The position numbers were made by a program, and so were the translations under genes. Positions 1 to 8,605 of a stretch of DNA of 54,651 bases are shown in pieces (positions within the stretch are counted from its first letter, which is position 1; each line of letters starts with the position of its first letter). The stretch is from Opitutia bacterium Tous-C4FEB (lineage in GTDB: Bacteria > Verrucomicrobiota > Verrucomicrobiia > Opitutales > Opitutaceae). The stretch is from NCBI GenBank assembly GCA_002304445.1, contig NEVA01000023.1:1-54651 (forward strand), given 5' to 3'. The notes below the pieces were generated by a model, which was not told where the DNA came from, did not search any database, and saw only the letters and a program-made list of their open reading frames with translations.

Positions 1-98
1 CGTGGCGCGTTCTCTCCTCAACCGTCATCCCCGAAGCCGTCGCCTCCGATCACCGGCCGCTGCTGGTGGAGCTGATTCTGGCTACGGCCGAACAGTGA
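1..98 (+). CDS. C-terminus of an endonuclease/exonuclease/phosphatase-family protein (partial)
   Basis: The gene enters from outside the window; the visible frame begins at base 3 and gives 31 codons before the TGA at 96-98. The tail reads ...EAVASDHRPLLVELIL..., and the SDHRPL(L)VE block is the typical C-terminal metal/phosphate-site segment of the endonuclease/exonuclease/phosphatase (DNase I-like) fold. Substrate cannot be told from this fragment: nuclease, phosphoinositide phosphatase-like or other phosphodiesterase are all possible. It lies on the same strand as the rhodopsin operon but is separated from it by about 560 bp, so it is probably not co-transcribed. Confidence 0.6.
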   Translation, partial: WRVLSSTVIPEAVASDHRPLLVELILATAEQ

Positions 99-657
99 TT
101 CAGTTCATTTGTCGTTCAACGCGCTGAACAAGCCCCGTCGCGGTATTTCAGCTCTGGCGGTCGGACAGAAAATGCGCCGTTCGATTACCTGGGAAAATTC
201 TTCCGGTACTGGCGAAAATTACGAGATGCTGCGCACGACATCGTCCCTTTGGTCGCCAAGCTCAGCTAGAGACCTTACCCGGGCCCACCCATCGCGGGGT
301 AAGCCAGCGTTCTCATAGTCAAAATGAAATTAATACAAACAATTAGATGATGTAATTATGACACTTCTTACTTGCTCCAATTAGCGTCCGATAGAATCTC
401 GGACTCACCCCACCCTGAAAAAATCGTAAAATGTTCTCAAGTGAGCGCTCCACCTCGTGGCCGCTCACGGCTTAGTTTCAAGACCCCAAGTAATCATTTC
501 CGTTCTGCAGATTAAGCTCTGCAGCTTCTTCGAAATTCGTTTCCCGAAAATCTCCAGAGATCCATTTCGCCGAGCCGGTCCACCGGTAGGTTCATACCCC
601 CGAGCCCCACGTTTCGCTGCTTCGAAACCAAGACATCCCCCCGAAAAAAATTTTCCC
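99..657. other. Long leader/intergenic region before the rhodopsin operon
   Basis: No convincing gene is visible in these 559 bases. The stretch around 304-380 is clearly richer in A+T than the rest of the window, as expected for a promoter region or a foreign edge. Two stem-loops can be read: CTTACCC/GGGTAAG at 274-280 and 297-303, which may end the upstream transcript, and GTCCGA/TCGGAC at 386-391 and 399-404 in the likely leader. An open frame runs into the rhodopsin gene from 457, but its extra N-terminal 67 residues look like noise and would place the signal peptide internally. I could not fix a -35/-10 pair with confidence. Confidence 0.5.
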
Positions 658-1458
658 ATGTTAACCAAACTAAAATCAAAAAAACTTAGGGCCCTTTCAG
701 TGGTTCTAATCGGTTTATTATCGTCGAGCAACGCCTTCGCTGCCGCGGGATCCAACTTGAAATCCGACGATTTTGTCGGGGTTTCGTTTTGGATGATCTC
801 AATGGCGCTTGTCGCCGCGACCGCCTTCTTCTTCCTCGAAACCCAACGGGTGACGGCGAAGTGGAAGACTTCGCTGACTGTGTCCGGTCTGGTCACGATG
901 GTGGCCGCCTGGCACTATTTCTACATGCGCGATGTGTGGGTGGCCACCGGCGCCACACCCACGGTCTATCGCTACATCGACTGGATCATCACCGTCCCAC
1001 TGCTGATGGTGGAATTCTATTTGATCCTCTCGGCCATCACCAAAGTCCCGGCCGGCGTGTTTTGGCGTCTGATGATCGGAACGCTCGTTATGCTCGTCGC
1101 GGGCTACATGGGCGAGGCCGGTTACATGGCTGCTTGGCCTGCATTTATCATCAGTATGGCCGGTTGGGCGTTTATCATTTGGGAAATTTATTTCGGCCAA
1201 GCCGGGAAAATTAATGCCGATTCAGCTCCCGCTGGTGTTCAAAGCGCCTTCAAGTTGATGCGCGCCATCGTAGTGTTCGGCTGGGCGATTTACCCGATCG
1301 GTTACTTCCTCGGCTATCTGACCGGCTCCGGTCCGGAGAGCAGCATGAAGATGTTGAACATCGTCTATAATCTGGCCGACGTCGTGAACAAGATCGCCTT
1401 CGGCGTAATTATTTGGACGGTCGCGGTTTCTGAGTCCGATAAAGCGTCCGCAAAGTAA
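658..1458 (+). CDS. Proteorhodopsin, green-tuned light-driven proton pump
   Basis: A 266-residue seven-helix type-1 rhodopsin that binds retinal and pumps protons out across the inner membrane. It aligns by eye along its whole length with SAR86-type proteorhodopsin. In this numbering H86, R105, proton acceptor D108, T112, spectral-tuning L116, donor E119, D241 and Schiff-base K245 match H75, R94, D97, T101, L105, E108, D227 and K231 of the reference, so it has the DTE pump motif and the leucine expected for green absorption. The block RYIDWIITVPLLMVEFY is diagnostic. The start at 658 is chosen because it gives a normal signal peptide (residues 1-29, ending SSSNAFA-A), as proteorhodopsins have. 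It is the first gene of a retinal operon and is followed by a hairpin before crtE. Pumping is inferred from conserved residues, not shown. Confidence 0.97.
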   Translation: MLTKLKSKKLRALSVVLIGLLSSSNAFAAAGSNLKSDDFVGVSFWMISMALVAATAFFFLETQRVTAKWKTSLTVSGLVTMVAAWHYFYMRDVWVATGATPTVYRYIDWIITVPLLMVEFYLILSAITKVPAGVFWRLMIGTLVMLVAGYMGEAGYMAAWPAFIISMAGWAFIIWEIYFGQAGKINADSAPAGVQSAFKLMRAIVVFGWAIYPIGYFLGYLTGSGPESSMKMLNIVYNLADVVNKIAFGVIIWTVAVSESDKASAK

Positions 1459-1471
1459 TAGGTCTGCATAG

Positions 1472-1515
1472 TTCCGGTCGAAACGTTGCTTTTTTGGCGT
1501 TCGACCGGAATTTTA
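1472..1515 (+). terminator. Intrinsic-terminator-like hairpin between rhodopsin and crtE
   Basis: A perfect 11-bp inverted repeat, TTCCGGTCGAA at 1472-1482 and TTCGACCGGAA at 1500-1510, with a 17-base loop and TTTT directly after the stem. It begins 14 bases past the rhodopsin stop and ends 12 bases before the crtE start. This fits a partial terminator or a 3'-stabilising structure that yields more rhodopsin mRNA than carotenoid-enzyme mRNA. The T-run is short, so readthrough is likely. Confidence 0.7.
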
Positions 1516-1527
1516 TCATCCTCAGTT

Positions 1528-2415
1528 ATGAACGCTCCCCTGCAGCTCGCCGCATCGGTCGCGGATTTTTCGTCCGCCGACCATCTTGTGCGGGTGGAGC
1601 GTCTGCTGGTGGAGTTAGTCTCTGAATCGACGACTTCCCATCTTGATCCTTTTGATACCGGTCGCGCGGCCTTGGCGCATCTAGCATCTGGCGGCCAGCG
1701 GGTACGAGCCAAGCTCGGACTCGACGCCGGAATTCGGGTGGGGTTGTCGCAAGATGATGCTGTTGTCATCGCTGCAGCGGTGGAACTTTTGCACAACGCC
1801 TCTTTGGTCCACGACGACTTTCACGATGGCGCGATGCTTCGTCGCGGAGTTCCCACCATTTTCGCCTCTCGCGGTGCTGATGTAGCCGTGCTGACGGGAG
1901 ATTTGCTCCTCTCGGCGGCCTACGCGGCAATCGCCCAATTTTCCCGACCCGCGGTCATTGCGGACATGGTCCGGCTGATTCATCGGCGGACTGCTCAAGT
2001 CATCCGTGGCCAATGCGGCGACCTATCGGCTCGTAAGCAGCCCGTCACCGAACTAGCCCGCTATGAGGCAATCGTTGCCGGCAAATCCGGAGCCTTACTC
2101 AGTCTTCCATTGGAACTGGCTTTACTGGGCGCGGGCGTCCGCGATTCGCTCGGGCTGGCCCAAGAGGCGGCCGAGTCATTTGGCATCGGCTATCAAATCG
2201 TCGACGATCTCGAAGATGCGAAAGTCGACGGCCCTCTTTCTCTAAACATCATCAATGTTCTTCAGATCGAGCACACCCCGATAGAGGCCGCCCGTCTCGC
2301 GCGCCAAATCGGGTCACGGCACCTGCAATTTGCGATGGATGCAGCCGGCCGACTGCCGCTGGGCGCTGGCGAATTGCTGGGCAAATTGGCCCGAGTTATG
2401 AGCGAGCGTCTGTAA
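1528..2415 (+). CDS. crtE: Geranylgeranyl diphosphate synthase
   Basis: A 295-residue trans-polyprenyl diphosphate synthase, cytoplasmic, which condenses isopentenyl units to C20 GGPP, the precursor of phytoene. The first aspartate-rich motif is DDFHD at residues 96-100, followed by the LRRG that binds diphosphate; the second is DDLED at 226-230 in GYQIVDDLED. The spacing and total length suit short-chain prenyl synthases. GGPP is preferred over FPP as product because crtI, crtB and crtY follow directly. The ATG at 1528 is chosen over an upstream in-frame start at 1486, which would lie inside the hairpin. No idi gene is present, so isoprenoid supply must come from elsewhere. Confidence 0.92.
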   Translation: MNAPLQLAASVADFSSADHLVRVERLLVELVSESTTSHLDPFDTGRAALAHLASGGQRVRAKLGLDAGIRVGLSQDDAVVIAAAVELLHNASLVHDDFHDGAMLRRGVPTIFASRGADVAVLTGDLLLSAAYAAIAQFSRPAVIADMVRLIHRRTAQVIRGQCGDLSARKQPVTELARYEAIVAGKSGALLSLPLELALLGAGVRDSLGLAQEAAESFGIGYQIVDDLEDAKVDGPLSLNIINVLQIEHTPIEAARLARQIGSRHLQFAMDAAGRLPLGAGELLGKLARVMSERL

Positions 2416-2433
2416 CGAGCCGGAAGCCCCCGA

Positions 2434-3909
2434 ATGCAGGCAATCGTCGTCGGGGCCGGTTTCGGTGGAATCGCCTCGGCCCTGCGCTTACGCGCAAAAG
2501 GTTACGAAGTTCGTCTGATCGACCGGTGCGAAATGATCGGTGGGCGGGCTCAGGTCTACGTGCGGGAGGGCTTCCGACACGACGCCGGCCCCACGGTGAT
2601 CACGGCGCCGTTCCTGCTTGAAGAACTGTTTCTTTTGTTCGGTGAGCGGATGGAGGATTCCCTCAAATTAGTGCCACTCAAACCGTGGTATCGTTTCGAA
2701 TTTTCCGATGGCGACCATTTTGATTATGGTGGAACGCTGGAGGATACGCTGGCCGAAATCAGCCGGATCGAACCGCGCGATCGCGAGGGCTACCTTGCTC
2801 TCCTGGCCCATTCCCGCCGTATTTTTGATGTAGGCTTCACGGAGCTTTCCGCCCAGCCATTTGATCGGTTCTCGACCATGCTTAGACAGGTCCCGCGCTT
2901 GGTCGGCTTGCGCAATTACGAGACCGTGTGGACCATGGTGAAGCGCCACCTGCAGAGCGAGAAACTGCGCCAAGCATTTTCAATCCAACCTCTGTTGGTT
3001 GGAGGCAATCCATTTGATACGACCAGCATCTACGGGCTCATTCATTTTCTCGAACGTGCTTACGGCGTGCACTTCGCGATGGGCGGAACCGGGGCGGTCA
3101 CGGCCGCACTCGGCGGTTTGATGAAGCGACGCGGCATCGAGATCCAACTCAATACCTCGGTTGATTCCATCGTGATCGAACAGGGGCGGGCCACGGGCGT
3201 TTGCTTGGAGAACGGAACGAAACTGAAAGCCGACATAGTCGTCTCGAATGCCGATGCCGCCCACCTCTATCGCGCGATGATCCCTCCTGCGCAGCAGAGT
3301 GCCGCGAGCCGGTTGAAACTCGCGGCGGCGCACTATTCGATGGGTCTTTTTGTGATCTATTTCGGGACGACTCGGACTTACCCGGCGGTGGCCCATCACA
3401 CCGTTTGGATGGGTTCACGTTATCGCGAACTGCTCGTCGATATATTCCATCGTAAAATTCTGGCGGACGATTTTTCCCTTTATCTGCATCGACCGACCGC
3501 AACCGACCCAAGCTTCGCGCCTCCGGGATGGGACAGTTTTTACGTGCTTTGCCCGGTGCCAAACCAGCAGGCAAAAATTGATTGGTCGGTCGAAGGACCC
3601 CGCTTGCGCAACCGGATTGTCGCGGCGCTCGATCGCACGATTCTGCCCGGATTGACCGCCACAATCACCGCTGACTTTTACAAAACACCGGACGATTTCG
3701 CCCACGATTACCTGAGCGTGCACGGCGCCGGGTTTTCCGTCGCGCCGTTGTTTCGACAGTCCGCTTGGTTTCGCTTTCACAATCGGGCCGAAGGCATCCG
3801 CAATCTTTACCTTGCCGGTGCCGGGACCCATCCGGGCGCAGGGCTGCCCGGTGTGCTCTGCTCGGCCAAAGTCGTGGATGCGCTCATCCCGGCGGTCTCC
3901 ACAGCGTGA
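2434..3909 (+). CDS. crtI: Phytoene desaturase (phytoene to lycopene)
   Basis: A 491-residue FAD-dependent CrtI-type desaturase that converts phytoene to lycopene, membrane-associated in family members. The N-terminus carries the dinucleotide-binding motif VVGAGFGGIASAL (G7-x-G9-x-x-G12), followed by DRCEMIGGRA and DAGPTVIT. The C-terminus has the bacterial desaturase signature LYLAGAGTHPGAGLPGVL. Length is normal for the family. It starts 18 bases after crtE, and its TGA overlaps the GTG start of crtB, indicating translational coupling. Confidence 0.95.
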   Translation: MQAIVVGAGFGGIASALRLRAKGYEVRLIDRCEMIGGRAQVYVREGFRHDAGPTVITAPFLLEELFLLFGERMEDSLKLVPLKPWYRFEFSDGDHFDYGGTLEDTLAEISRIEPRDREGYLALLAHSRRIFDVGFTELSAQPFDRFSTMLRQVPRLVGLRNYETVWTMVKRHLQSEKLRQAFSIQPLLVGGNPFDTTSIYGLIHFLERAYGVHFAMGGTGAVTAALGGLMKRRGIEIQLNTSVDSIVIEQGRATGVCLENGTKLKADIVVSNADAAHLYRAMIPPAQQSAASRLKLAAAHYSMGLFVIYFGTTRTYPAVAHHTVWMGSRYRELLVDIFHRKILADDFSLYLHRPTATDPSFAPPGWDSFYVLCPVPNQQAKIDWSVEGPRLRNRIVAALDRTILPGLTATITADFYKTPDDFAHDYLSVHGAGFSVAPLFRQSAWFRFHNRAEGIRNLYLAGAGTHPGAGLPGVLCSAKVVDALIPAVSTA

Positions 3910-4850
3910 AGCCGGCAACAAACAACGTCGCTCTGGCCACCGCCGAAAACGCGCTGAAGAAGAAAGGTCGTAGTTTTTATTGGGCGCGGCGTCTTCTCGG
4001 CCCAGTTCATGCCAGCCGAGCAACTCGCCTCTACGGCTTTTGCCGTCACCTCGACGATCTCGCAGATGAGGCAACCTCGGTTGCGAGCGCCCGGGTTAAA
4101 CTGGGTGCGGCCAGCCAAGATATCGCCGCAGGAGTCTCTTCAGATCTAGTGATTCGAGATGGGATCGAGCTCATGCAAGAGTGTGGAATTTCTCCGGTAA
4201 TCGCCGTCGAGTTGGTGAAAGGGCTCATCTCCGATCTCGATCCCGTGCGCTGCCCAGATGAAGCGGCCCTGCTCCAATATTGCTACCGGGTGGCCGGGAC
4301 GGTCGGAGTGATGATGTGCGGCGTGCTCGACGTCTCCGATCCGAAGGCGTTCGCGCATGCCATCGATCTGGGAATTGCCATGCAGTTGACAAATATCTGT
4401 CGGGACATCGCGGAGGACGCGGCTGCAAATCGCCGCTATCTGCCCGCGTCTCTCATCGGTGATCTCGGCCCGGAGGAACTGATCGCGCCCTCCTCGGCGA
4501 GCCGACCCCGCCTCCGGAAAGGCGTGGAGACTTTGCTGAATCGCGCGGATCGGCACTACGCCAGCGGTGAAATGGGGATGGCTTACCTGCCGCTCCGCGC
4601 CCGGAGCGGCATCTTGGTCGCAAGCCGCGTCTATCGCGCGATCGGCACGAGGTTGAGAGCGCAGGATTTTGTTTTCTGGGAGGGTCGGATGATGGTTTCA
4701 GATCGTCGCAAGGCCGGGTTAACCGTCGACGCATTGATCAGCGCACCCTGCCAAAGATTTTTTTGGCGCAAGCCTTTCGGGCACGATACCAGCCTGCATG
4801 ATGCGCTGCTCGGGCTTCCCTACATCGAACCGCGCCATGCGATCCGATAA
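3906..4850 (+). CDS. crtB: Phytoene synthase
   Basis: A 314-residue squalene/phytoene synthase-family enzyme that joins two GGPP molecules head-to-head to give phytoene. The two Mg-diphosphate motifs are DDLAD (residues 50-54, in CRHLDDLADE) and DIAED (167-171, in LTNICRDIAED). The GTG at 3906 is chosen as start because it overlaps the crtI stop (GTGA) and gives a normal length; an upstream frame from 3765 would overlap most of the crtI C-terminus and adds unlikely sequence. The end overlaps crtY by 14 bp. Confidence 0.94.
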   Translation: MKPATNNVALATAENALKKKGRSFYWARRLLGPVHASRATRLYGFCRHLDDLADEATSVASARVKLGAASQDIAAGVSSDLVIRDGIELMQECGISPVIAVELVKGLISDLDPVRCPDEAALLQYCYRVAGTVGVMMCGVLDVSDPKAFAHAIDLGIAMQLTNICRDIAEDAAANRRYLPASLIGDLGPEELIAPSSASRPRLRKGVETLLNRADRHYASGEMGMAYLPLRARSGILVASRVYRAIGTRLRAQDFVFWEGRMMVSDRRKAGLTVDALISAPCQRFFWRKPFGHDTSLHDALLGLPYIEPRHAIR

Positions 4851-6018
4851 CGATATTGCAATTCTCGGCGGCGGATGTGCTGGCTTAAGTCTAGCCATGC
4901 GGCTCGCCGACTCGGGTGCGGAAGGCCCAAGCGTAGCGGTGCTTGAAGGCCGAGCGCTCTACGCTCCGGACCGGTCTTGGTGTTTCTGGGATGATGGGAA
5001 TGCGCGTCTGCGCCATCTCGTGCAGCATCGTTGGAGCTCGGTCGCGGTCGCAGACCATCGGCGTCGGGTCACGGTCGACTGTCGCGCAGCGCCTTATCAG
5101 ATGATACCAGCGGCAGCCTTCTACTCTGCCGCTACCCAGGCGATTGCAAAAACTTCCCGGATCGAACTCGCGATGAACGAGACCGTCATCGCGGAGCCTC
5201 AGAAAGAGGATCGTCGCTGGCGAATTGAGACGAGCACCGGTGTGCGCTACGCAAAACAGATCATCGATACCCGGCCCCCACCGCGGCTTGAGGGTGAATC
5301 CGCTATTTTGTGGCAATCCTTCTCGGGCCACGAAGTGACGTGTGATGCGGCTTGTTTCGATCCCGAATCCGCCACCCTCATGGATTTTTCCTCAAGTCAT
5401 AAGGGCGAAATCGCTTTTCTCTATCTGCTCCCTTTTTCAAAGCACCGCGCGTTGATTGAGGCTACCGTCTTTGCGCCCAAGCCACTCGGTCCGAGCGAAC
5501 TGGCGGACAGGTTGGGACGCCTCGTTCGCCAGTGGGTGGGTGAAGCGGGTTTTTCCGTGCTGCGCTCCGAGCATGGCATACTGCCGATGGGCCAAGCCGC
5601 TCCCGCTCAAACTATGGACGCGACCTTTGTCCGCGCCGGCGTGGTCGGAGGCGCTGTGCGCGCTGCCTCGGGTTTCGCTTTCCAGCGTATTCAACGATGG
5701 GCTGAAGACTGCGCCGCCGCGCTGTTGGCCGGACAACCGCCGAGGGCGCATGCCCCGGACCCGTGGCTGCGTCGGACCATGGACGGCCTCTTTCTCCGCG
5801 TTCTTCGGGCGAGGCCCGACCTCGCCCCGGACCTTTTTTTGAAACTGTTCGCGATGAAAGATTCCGGCCATATCATCCGTTTTATGAGCGATTGCCCAAC
5901 TCTGGCCGACTACGCGGCCATCGTCTCGGCATTACCGGCCGGACCTTTCTTAAGAGAGATTCCACGCCGCTTATCGGGTTCATCTCGAAGATCGATCAAG
6001 GGCCGTGCCGCCGGATGA
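4837..6018 (+). CDS. crtY: Lycopene beta-cyclase, CrtY type
   Basis: A 393-residue FAD-dependent lycopene cyclase making beta-carotene. It has the N-terminal nucleotide-binding segment DIAILGGGCAGLSLAMRLAD, the CrtY-typical RSWCFWDD and PYQMIP blocks, LPFSKHRALIEATVF in the middle and EHGILPMG near residue 250. The ATG at 4837 is preferred over 4798 because it sits directly before the flavin-binding strand; it lies inside the last codons of crtB. The stop codon overlaps the blh start (ATGA), so the two are probably translationally coupled. Confidence 0.92.
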   Translation: MRSDNDIAILGGGCAGLSLAMRLADSGAEGPSVAVLEGRALYAPDRSWCFWDDGNARLRHLVQHRWSSVAVADHRRRVTVDCRAAPYQMIPAAAFYSAATQAIAKTSRIELAMNETVIAEPQKEDRRWRIETSTGVRYAKQIIDTRPPPRLEGESAILWQSFSGHEVTCDAACFDPESATLMDFSSSHKGEIAFLYLLPFSKHRALIEATVFAPKPLGPSELADRLGRLVRQWVGEAGFSVLRSEHGILPMGQAAPAQTMDATFVRAGVVGGAVRAASGFAFQRIQRWAEDCAAALLAGQPPRAHAPDPWLRRTMDGLFLRVLRARPDLAPDLFLKLFAMKDSGHIIRFMSDCPTLADYAAIVSALPAGPFLREIPRRLSGSSRRSIKGRAAG

Positions 6019-6905
6019 AAGCTCAGAGAACCCAAGGTCTGGTCTTCAGTCTCGGCGCCCTTGTTCTTGCGGCGGTGTCGTTGGTCCTTGGACGTTTCGA
6101 CGAGCGGGTCGAATTGATTGTTGTAGCCTCGCTCATCGTTGTTCTCGGCGTGCCTCATGGCGCACTCGACACGCTCTTCGCCCATCGGCTTTACGGAATT
6201 AGCACACTCGGAGGCTGGCTTCGGTTTGGCCTGATCTACCTGCTTCTCTCCGGTTTGGTGGTTGGTCTGTGGTTCCTCCAACCCGCGCTGTTTCTCATCG
6301 GGTTTCTCATTATCTCCGCCGCGCATTTTTCAGGTGATCCTACGGCTGGAACTCCGTGGCCCACCCGCATCATCTATGGCGGCGCGATCATAATCCTTCC
6401 CTCTCTTTTCCACGCCGCGGACATCGCGCGACTCTTTGCCCTACTTGCCGGAGAAGAGTCGGCCGCGATCATAGGGCCATGGCTTAGCCTGCTCGCCTGG
6501 CCGTGGGTCGTCGGCCTGGTACTGGCCAGTCTGCAACGCGTGCGCTCGGATTGGTTGACCGCCGTGGAGCTAGGCGCCGTCGGTGTGCTCGCGATCGCGG
6601 CTCCGCCTCTCATCTCCTTCGTCGTCTTTTTCTGCGGCATGCATAGCGCCCGGCACATCCTTAGGTCGGTGGACTATTCGGGCCGGCCCTCCCTCTACCG
6701 ACTCCTCGCCGCCGCCCTTTTGCCGATGCTGGGGGTTTTGGGTGGGTCTGCGCTCGCTTGGTATTTTCTTCGTGAGATTTCACTCGATGCCAAAATTATC
6801 CAGTTGGTCTTTGTTGGACTCGCCGCTCTGACGGTTCCGCACATGGCTTTGGTGGAACAAGTCCGGCTTTCCGGATGGAAAAAACCGACTGCCACACCCC
6901 TTTAG
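6015..6905 (+). CDS. blh: Beta-carotene 15,15'-dioxygenase, Brp/Blh family (retinal synthase)
   Basis: A 296-residue polytopic inner-membrane protein of the Brp/Blh family, which splits beta-carotene into two retinals. It has the family block VLGVPHGALDTLFAHRL near residues 42-58, AAHFSGD near 104-110, FCGMHSARHIL in the second half and PHMALVE near the C-terminus. These histidines are the expected iron ligands. Several hydrophobic helices are evident (for example around 10-25, 65-85 and 90-105). It is the last gene of the operon and supplies the chromophore for the rhodopsin at 658. The start at 6015 overlaps the crtY stop by 4 bp. Confidence 0.93.
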   Translation: MKAQRTQGLVFSLGALVLAAVSLVLGRFDERVELIVVASLIVVLGVPHGALDTLFAHRLYGISTLGGWLRFGLIYLLLSGLVVGLWFLQPALFLIGFLIISAAHFSGDPTAGTPWPTRIIYGGAIIILPSLFHAADIARLFALLAGEESAAIIGPWLSLLAWPWVVGLVLASLQRVRSDWLTAVELGAVGVLAIAAPPLISFVVFFCGMHSARHILRSVDYSGRPSLYRLLAAALLPMLGVLGGSALAWYFLREISLDAKIIQLVFVGLAALTVPHMALVEQVRLSGWKKPTATPL

Positions 6906-7198
6906 TTATACCCAAACGACGAAGTCCGGGCAGCGGTTGCCTTGGAGCAGATCTTCAAAGCAAAAAGCGAACCACGAAACGAGTCGCCGGCTTTGGATCC
7001 TTCGCCACGAGAAGGAGATTTTTTGGCCCGCGGGATGTTTCGAAACGTCGTTACGGGCGCCAGTCTCAAAATAGCTCAGGGGCACGCGAGATGGATTTCT
7101 TCTATCGAGGTAACCCTGTCGGCCCGAACGCCAACCGGGCGCCTTTCCGGTCTCAAGGGCCATTTCTGAAGCCGCAGCCTCTGACTTTTCAATCAGGC
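6906..7198. other. Intergenic region after the photosystem operon; nothing recognised
   Basis: These 293 bases lie between convergent genes (blh and the PHP gene). I see no RNA gene, no strong terminator and no recognisable protein. Open frames on both strands are short and show no family motif. The base composition is less GC-rich than the flanking PHP gene, so it may be degenerate DNA at the edge of an acquired island. Confidence 0.4.
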
Positions 7199-8545
7199 CT
7201 ATCTCATCGCCCCTACCACCGGCTGCGTCCACGCCGTTTCAAACTCGTTGGCCACACTGCCGTTCGCTTTCGCCTTTGAGGAAATCACCCGGGCGCGCAC
7301 ATAAATCTCGTCGCCGCGCAACGTGTAGCTCGCCGCCGACCCTTTCACTTCGGCCAACACCGCGCCCACGTCTTTGCTGTAGCGGCGGTGCGGCAAGGTC
7401 CTCGCCGCCGAGGCATCACCTGGGCGCGGCGGCAGCAATTGGCTCGATGGATCGTAGCCTCGGCGCGTGCCGATGAACTGCGTCACGTAGGTCACCCCCG
7501 GCTCCGCTTGGATTTCCAGCCCCAGCGTTGTCGCCGTGCGCGTCACTTCTTTCAGCGTCACGCCCGACGTCGCATAAAAATCCCCCGCCTCCATCGCCAA
7601 AACAATCGACTCCGGCGTGAGATGGCGCGCCCGCACCATCACCCAGCCGCGGCCCGAATTGCTCTTCCCGAGCATCTGCTCGTGGTAATTGTGCGAATCG
7701 TCGACGCCGATGCCATACATCACGTCGAGCTTGAGCTCCGCGAGCCGGCGCGTGAGCACCACGTCCCAAATCTCTTCGTTGCTCAGGTGCGCGACGTCGC
7801 CGGCGTTATGAACTCCCGGATGGCCGTTATAGACTTCGAAAAACTTCTCGTGGTGCACCTGCATCAGTTCCTCCGCCGTCACGCCCCAGATGAAATTCGG
7901 ATGGTTCAGATGGAGAAACATCGGCTGCCCCGTTTCCTCCCGCTGCACGCGCACGGCTTCGACGGTGCGTTGCATGATTTCGAGCGCGTTGTCCGCCGCG
8001 ACCGGCGCAACGAGGCTGCGCGGATTCGTGAGGTTCATGTGCACCGGCCCGCCTTGCTCCGGCGTCGTAGCCGTCGCCGGGCGCTTCCAATTTGCGGTCA
8101 CCTCAAGACCCGGAATCATCAGAAACCGCCCCGGCTCCTCGAAGAGTGTGCGATATTCGGCGAGCGGCTTGAGCCGCACTTCCCGCCCGCCCGCCACCTC
8201 GCGTTGCTCGACCCAATCGGCGCCGAAGCGTGCGATGTAGTTTTCCAATACGACCCCGCCGCCACGCTGCACCACTTTGCCCGCCACGACCGTCGGCGGC
8301 TTGATCGCGAACCAGCGCTGGCCCTCTGCCATGATGTTGTGGTCCGACATCGCGAGGAAGTGATAGCCCGCGCGTTTATACCAATCGGTGATCATTTCCG
8401 GGTAATCGTCGCCGTCGCTCCAGAGCGAGTGGGTGTGCAAATTGCCCTTGAACCAACGCGGTCCCGATTCGGCTCCGGGCAACGGAGCCATCGTTCCACC
8501 GACTGCGATCGCTCCGCAAAGCAGGAAAGGCCCGAGAGTTTTCAT
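7199..8545 (-). CDS. Exported PHP-domain metal-dependent phosphoesterase
   Basis: A 448-residue protein with a signal peptide (about residues 1-26) and a PHP domain. Metal-binding motifs are visible: NLHTHSLWSDGD near residues 35-46, AMSDHN near 65-70, LHLNHPNF in the middle and GIGVDDSHNY later. PHP proteins of this type are metal-dependent phosphatases or phosphodiesterases; the substrate is unknown. With a signal peptide it should act in the periplasm. Downstream of a TonB-dependent receptor on the same strand, it may work on an imported or surface-released phosphorylated substrate. The C-terminal 100 residues form a beta-rich extension with no family I recognise. Confidence 0.8.
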   Translation of the reverse strand: MKTLGPFLLCGAIAVGGTMAPLPGAESGPRWFKGNLHTHSLWSDGDDYPEMITDWYKRAGYHFLAMSDHNIMAEGQRWFAIKPPTVVAGKVVQRGGGVVLENYIARFGADWVEQREVAGGREVRLKPLAEYRTLFEEPGRFLMIPGLEVTANWKRPATATTPEQGGPVHMNLTNPRSLVAPVAADNALEIMQRTVEAVRVQREETGQPMFLHLNHPNFIWGVTAEELMQVHHEKFFEVYNGHPGVHNAGDVAHLSNEEIWDVVLTRRLAELKLDVMYGIGVDDSHNYHEQMLGKSNSGRGWVMVRARHLTPESIVLAMEAGDFYATSGVTLKEVTRTATTLGLEIQAEPGVTYVTQFIGTRRGYDPSSQLLPPRPGDASAARTLPHRRYSKDVGAVLAEVKGSAASYTLRGDEIYVRARVISSKAKANGSVANEFETAWTQPVVGAMR

Positions 8546-8605
8546 CGGGTACGATTCACGAACCGATTGGCTCCGCGAGTAAAGCCACCAACCGTGACAA
8601 TCCGG

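Noticed and set aside
109-318. 69-codon frame upstream of the operon
   Set aside because: Starts at a non-ATG codon, lacks family motifs, and overlaps a stem-loop; probably chance.
457-657. Upstream extension of the rhodopsin reading frame
   Set aside because: The added 67 residues have no opsin similarity and would bury the signal peptide; the ATG at 658 gives a standard proteorhodopsin.
3765-3905. Earlier start for crtB
   Set aside because: It would overlap 140 bases of crtI with unfamily-like residues; the GTG overlapping the crtI stop fits better.
6906-7232. 108-codon minus-strand frame after blh
   Set aside because: No motif, and it runs into the PHP gene end; not supported as a gene.
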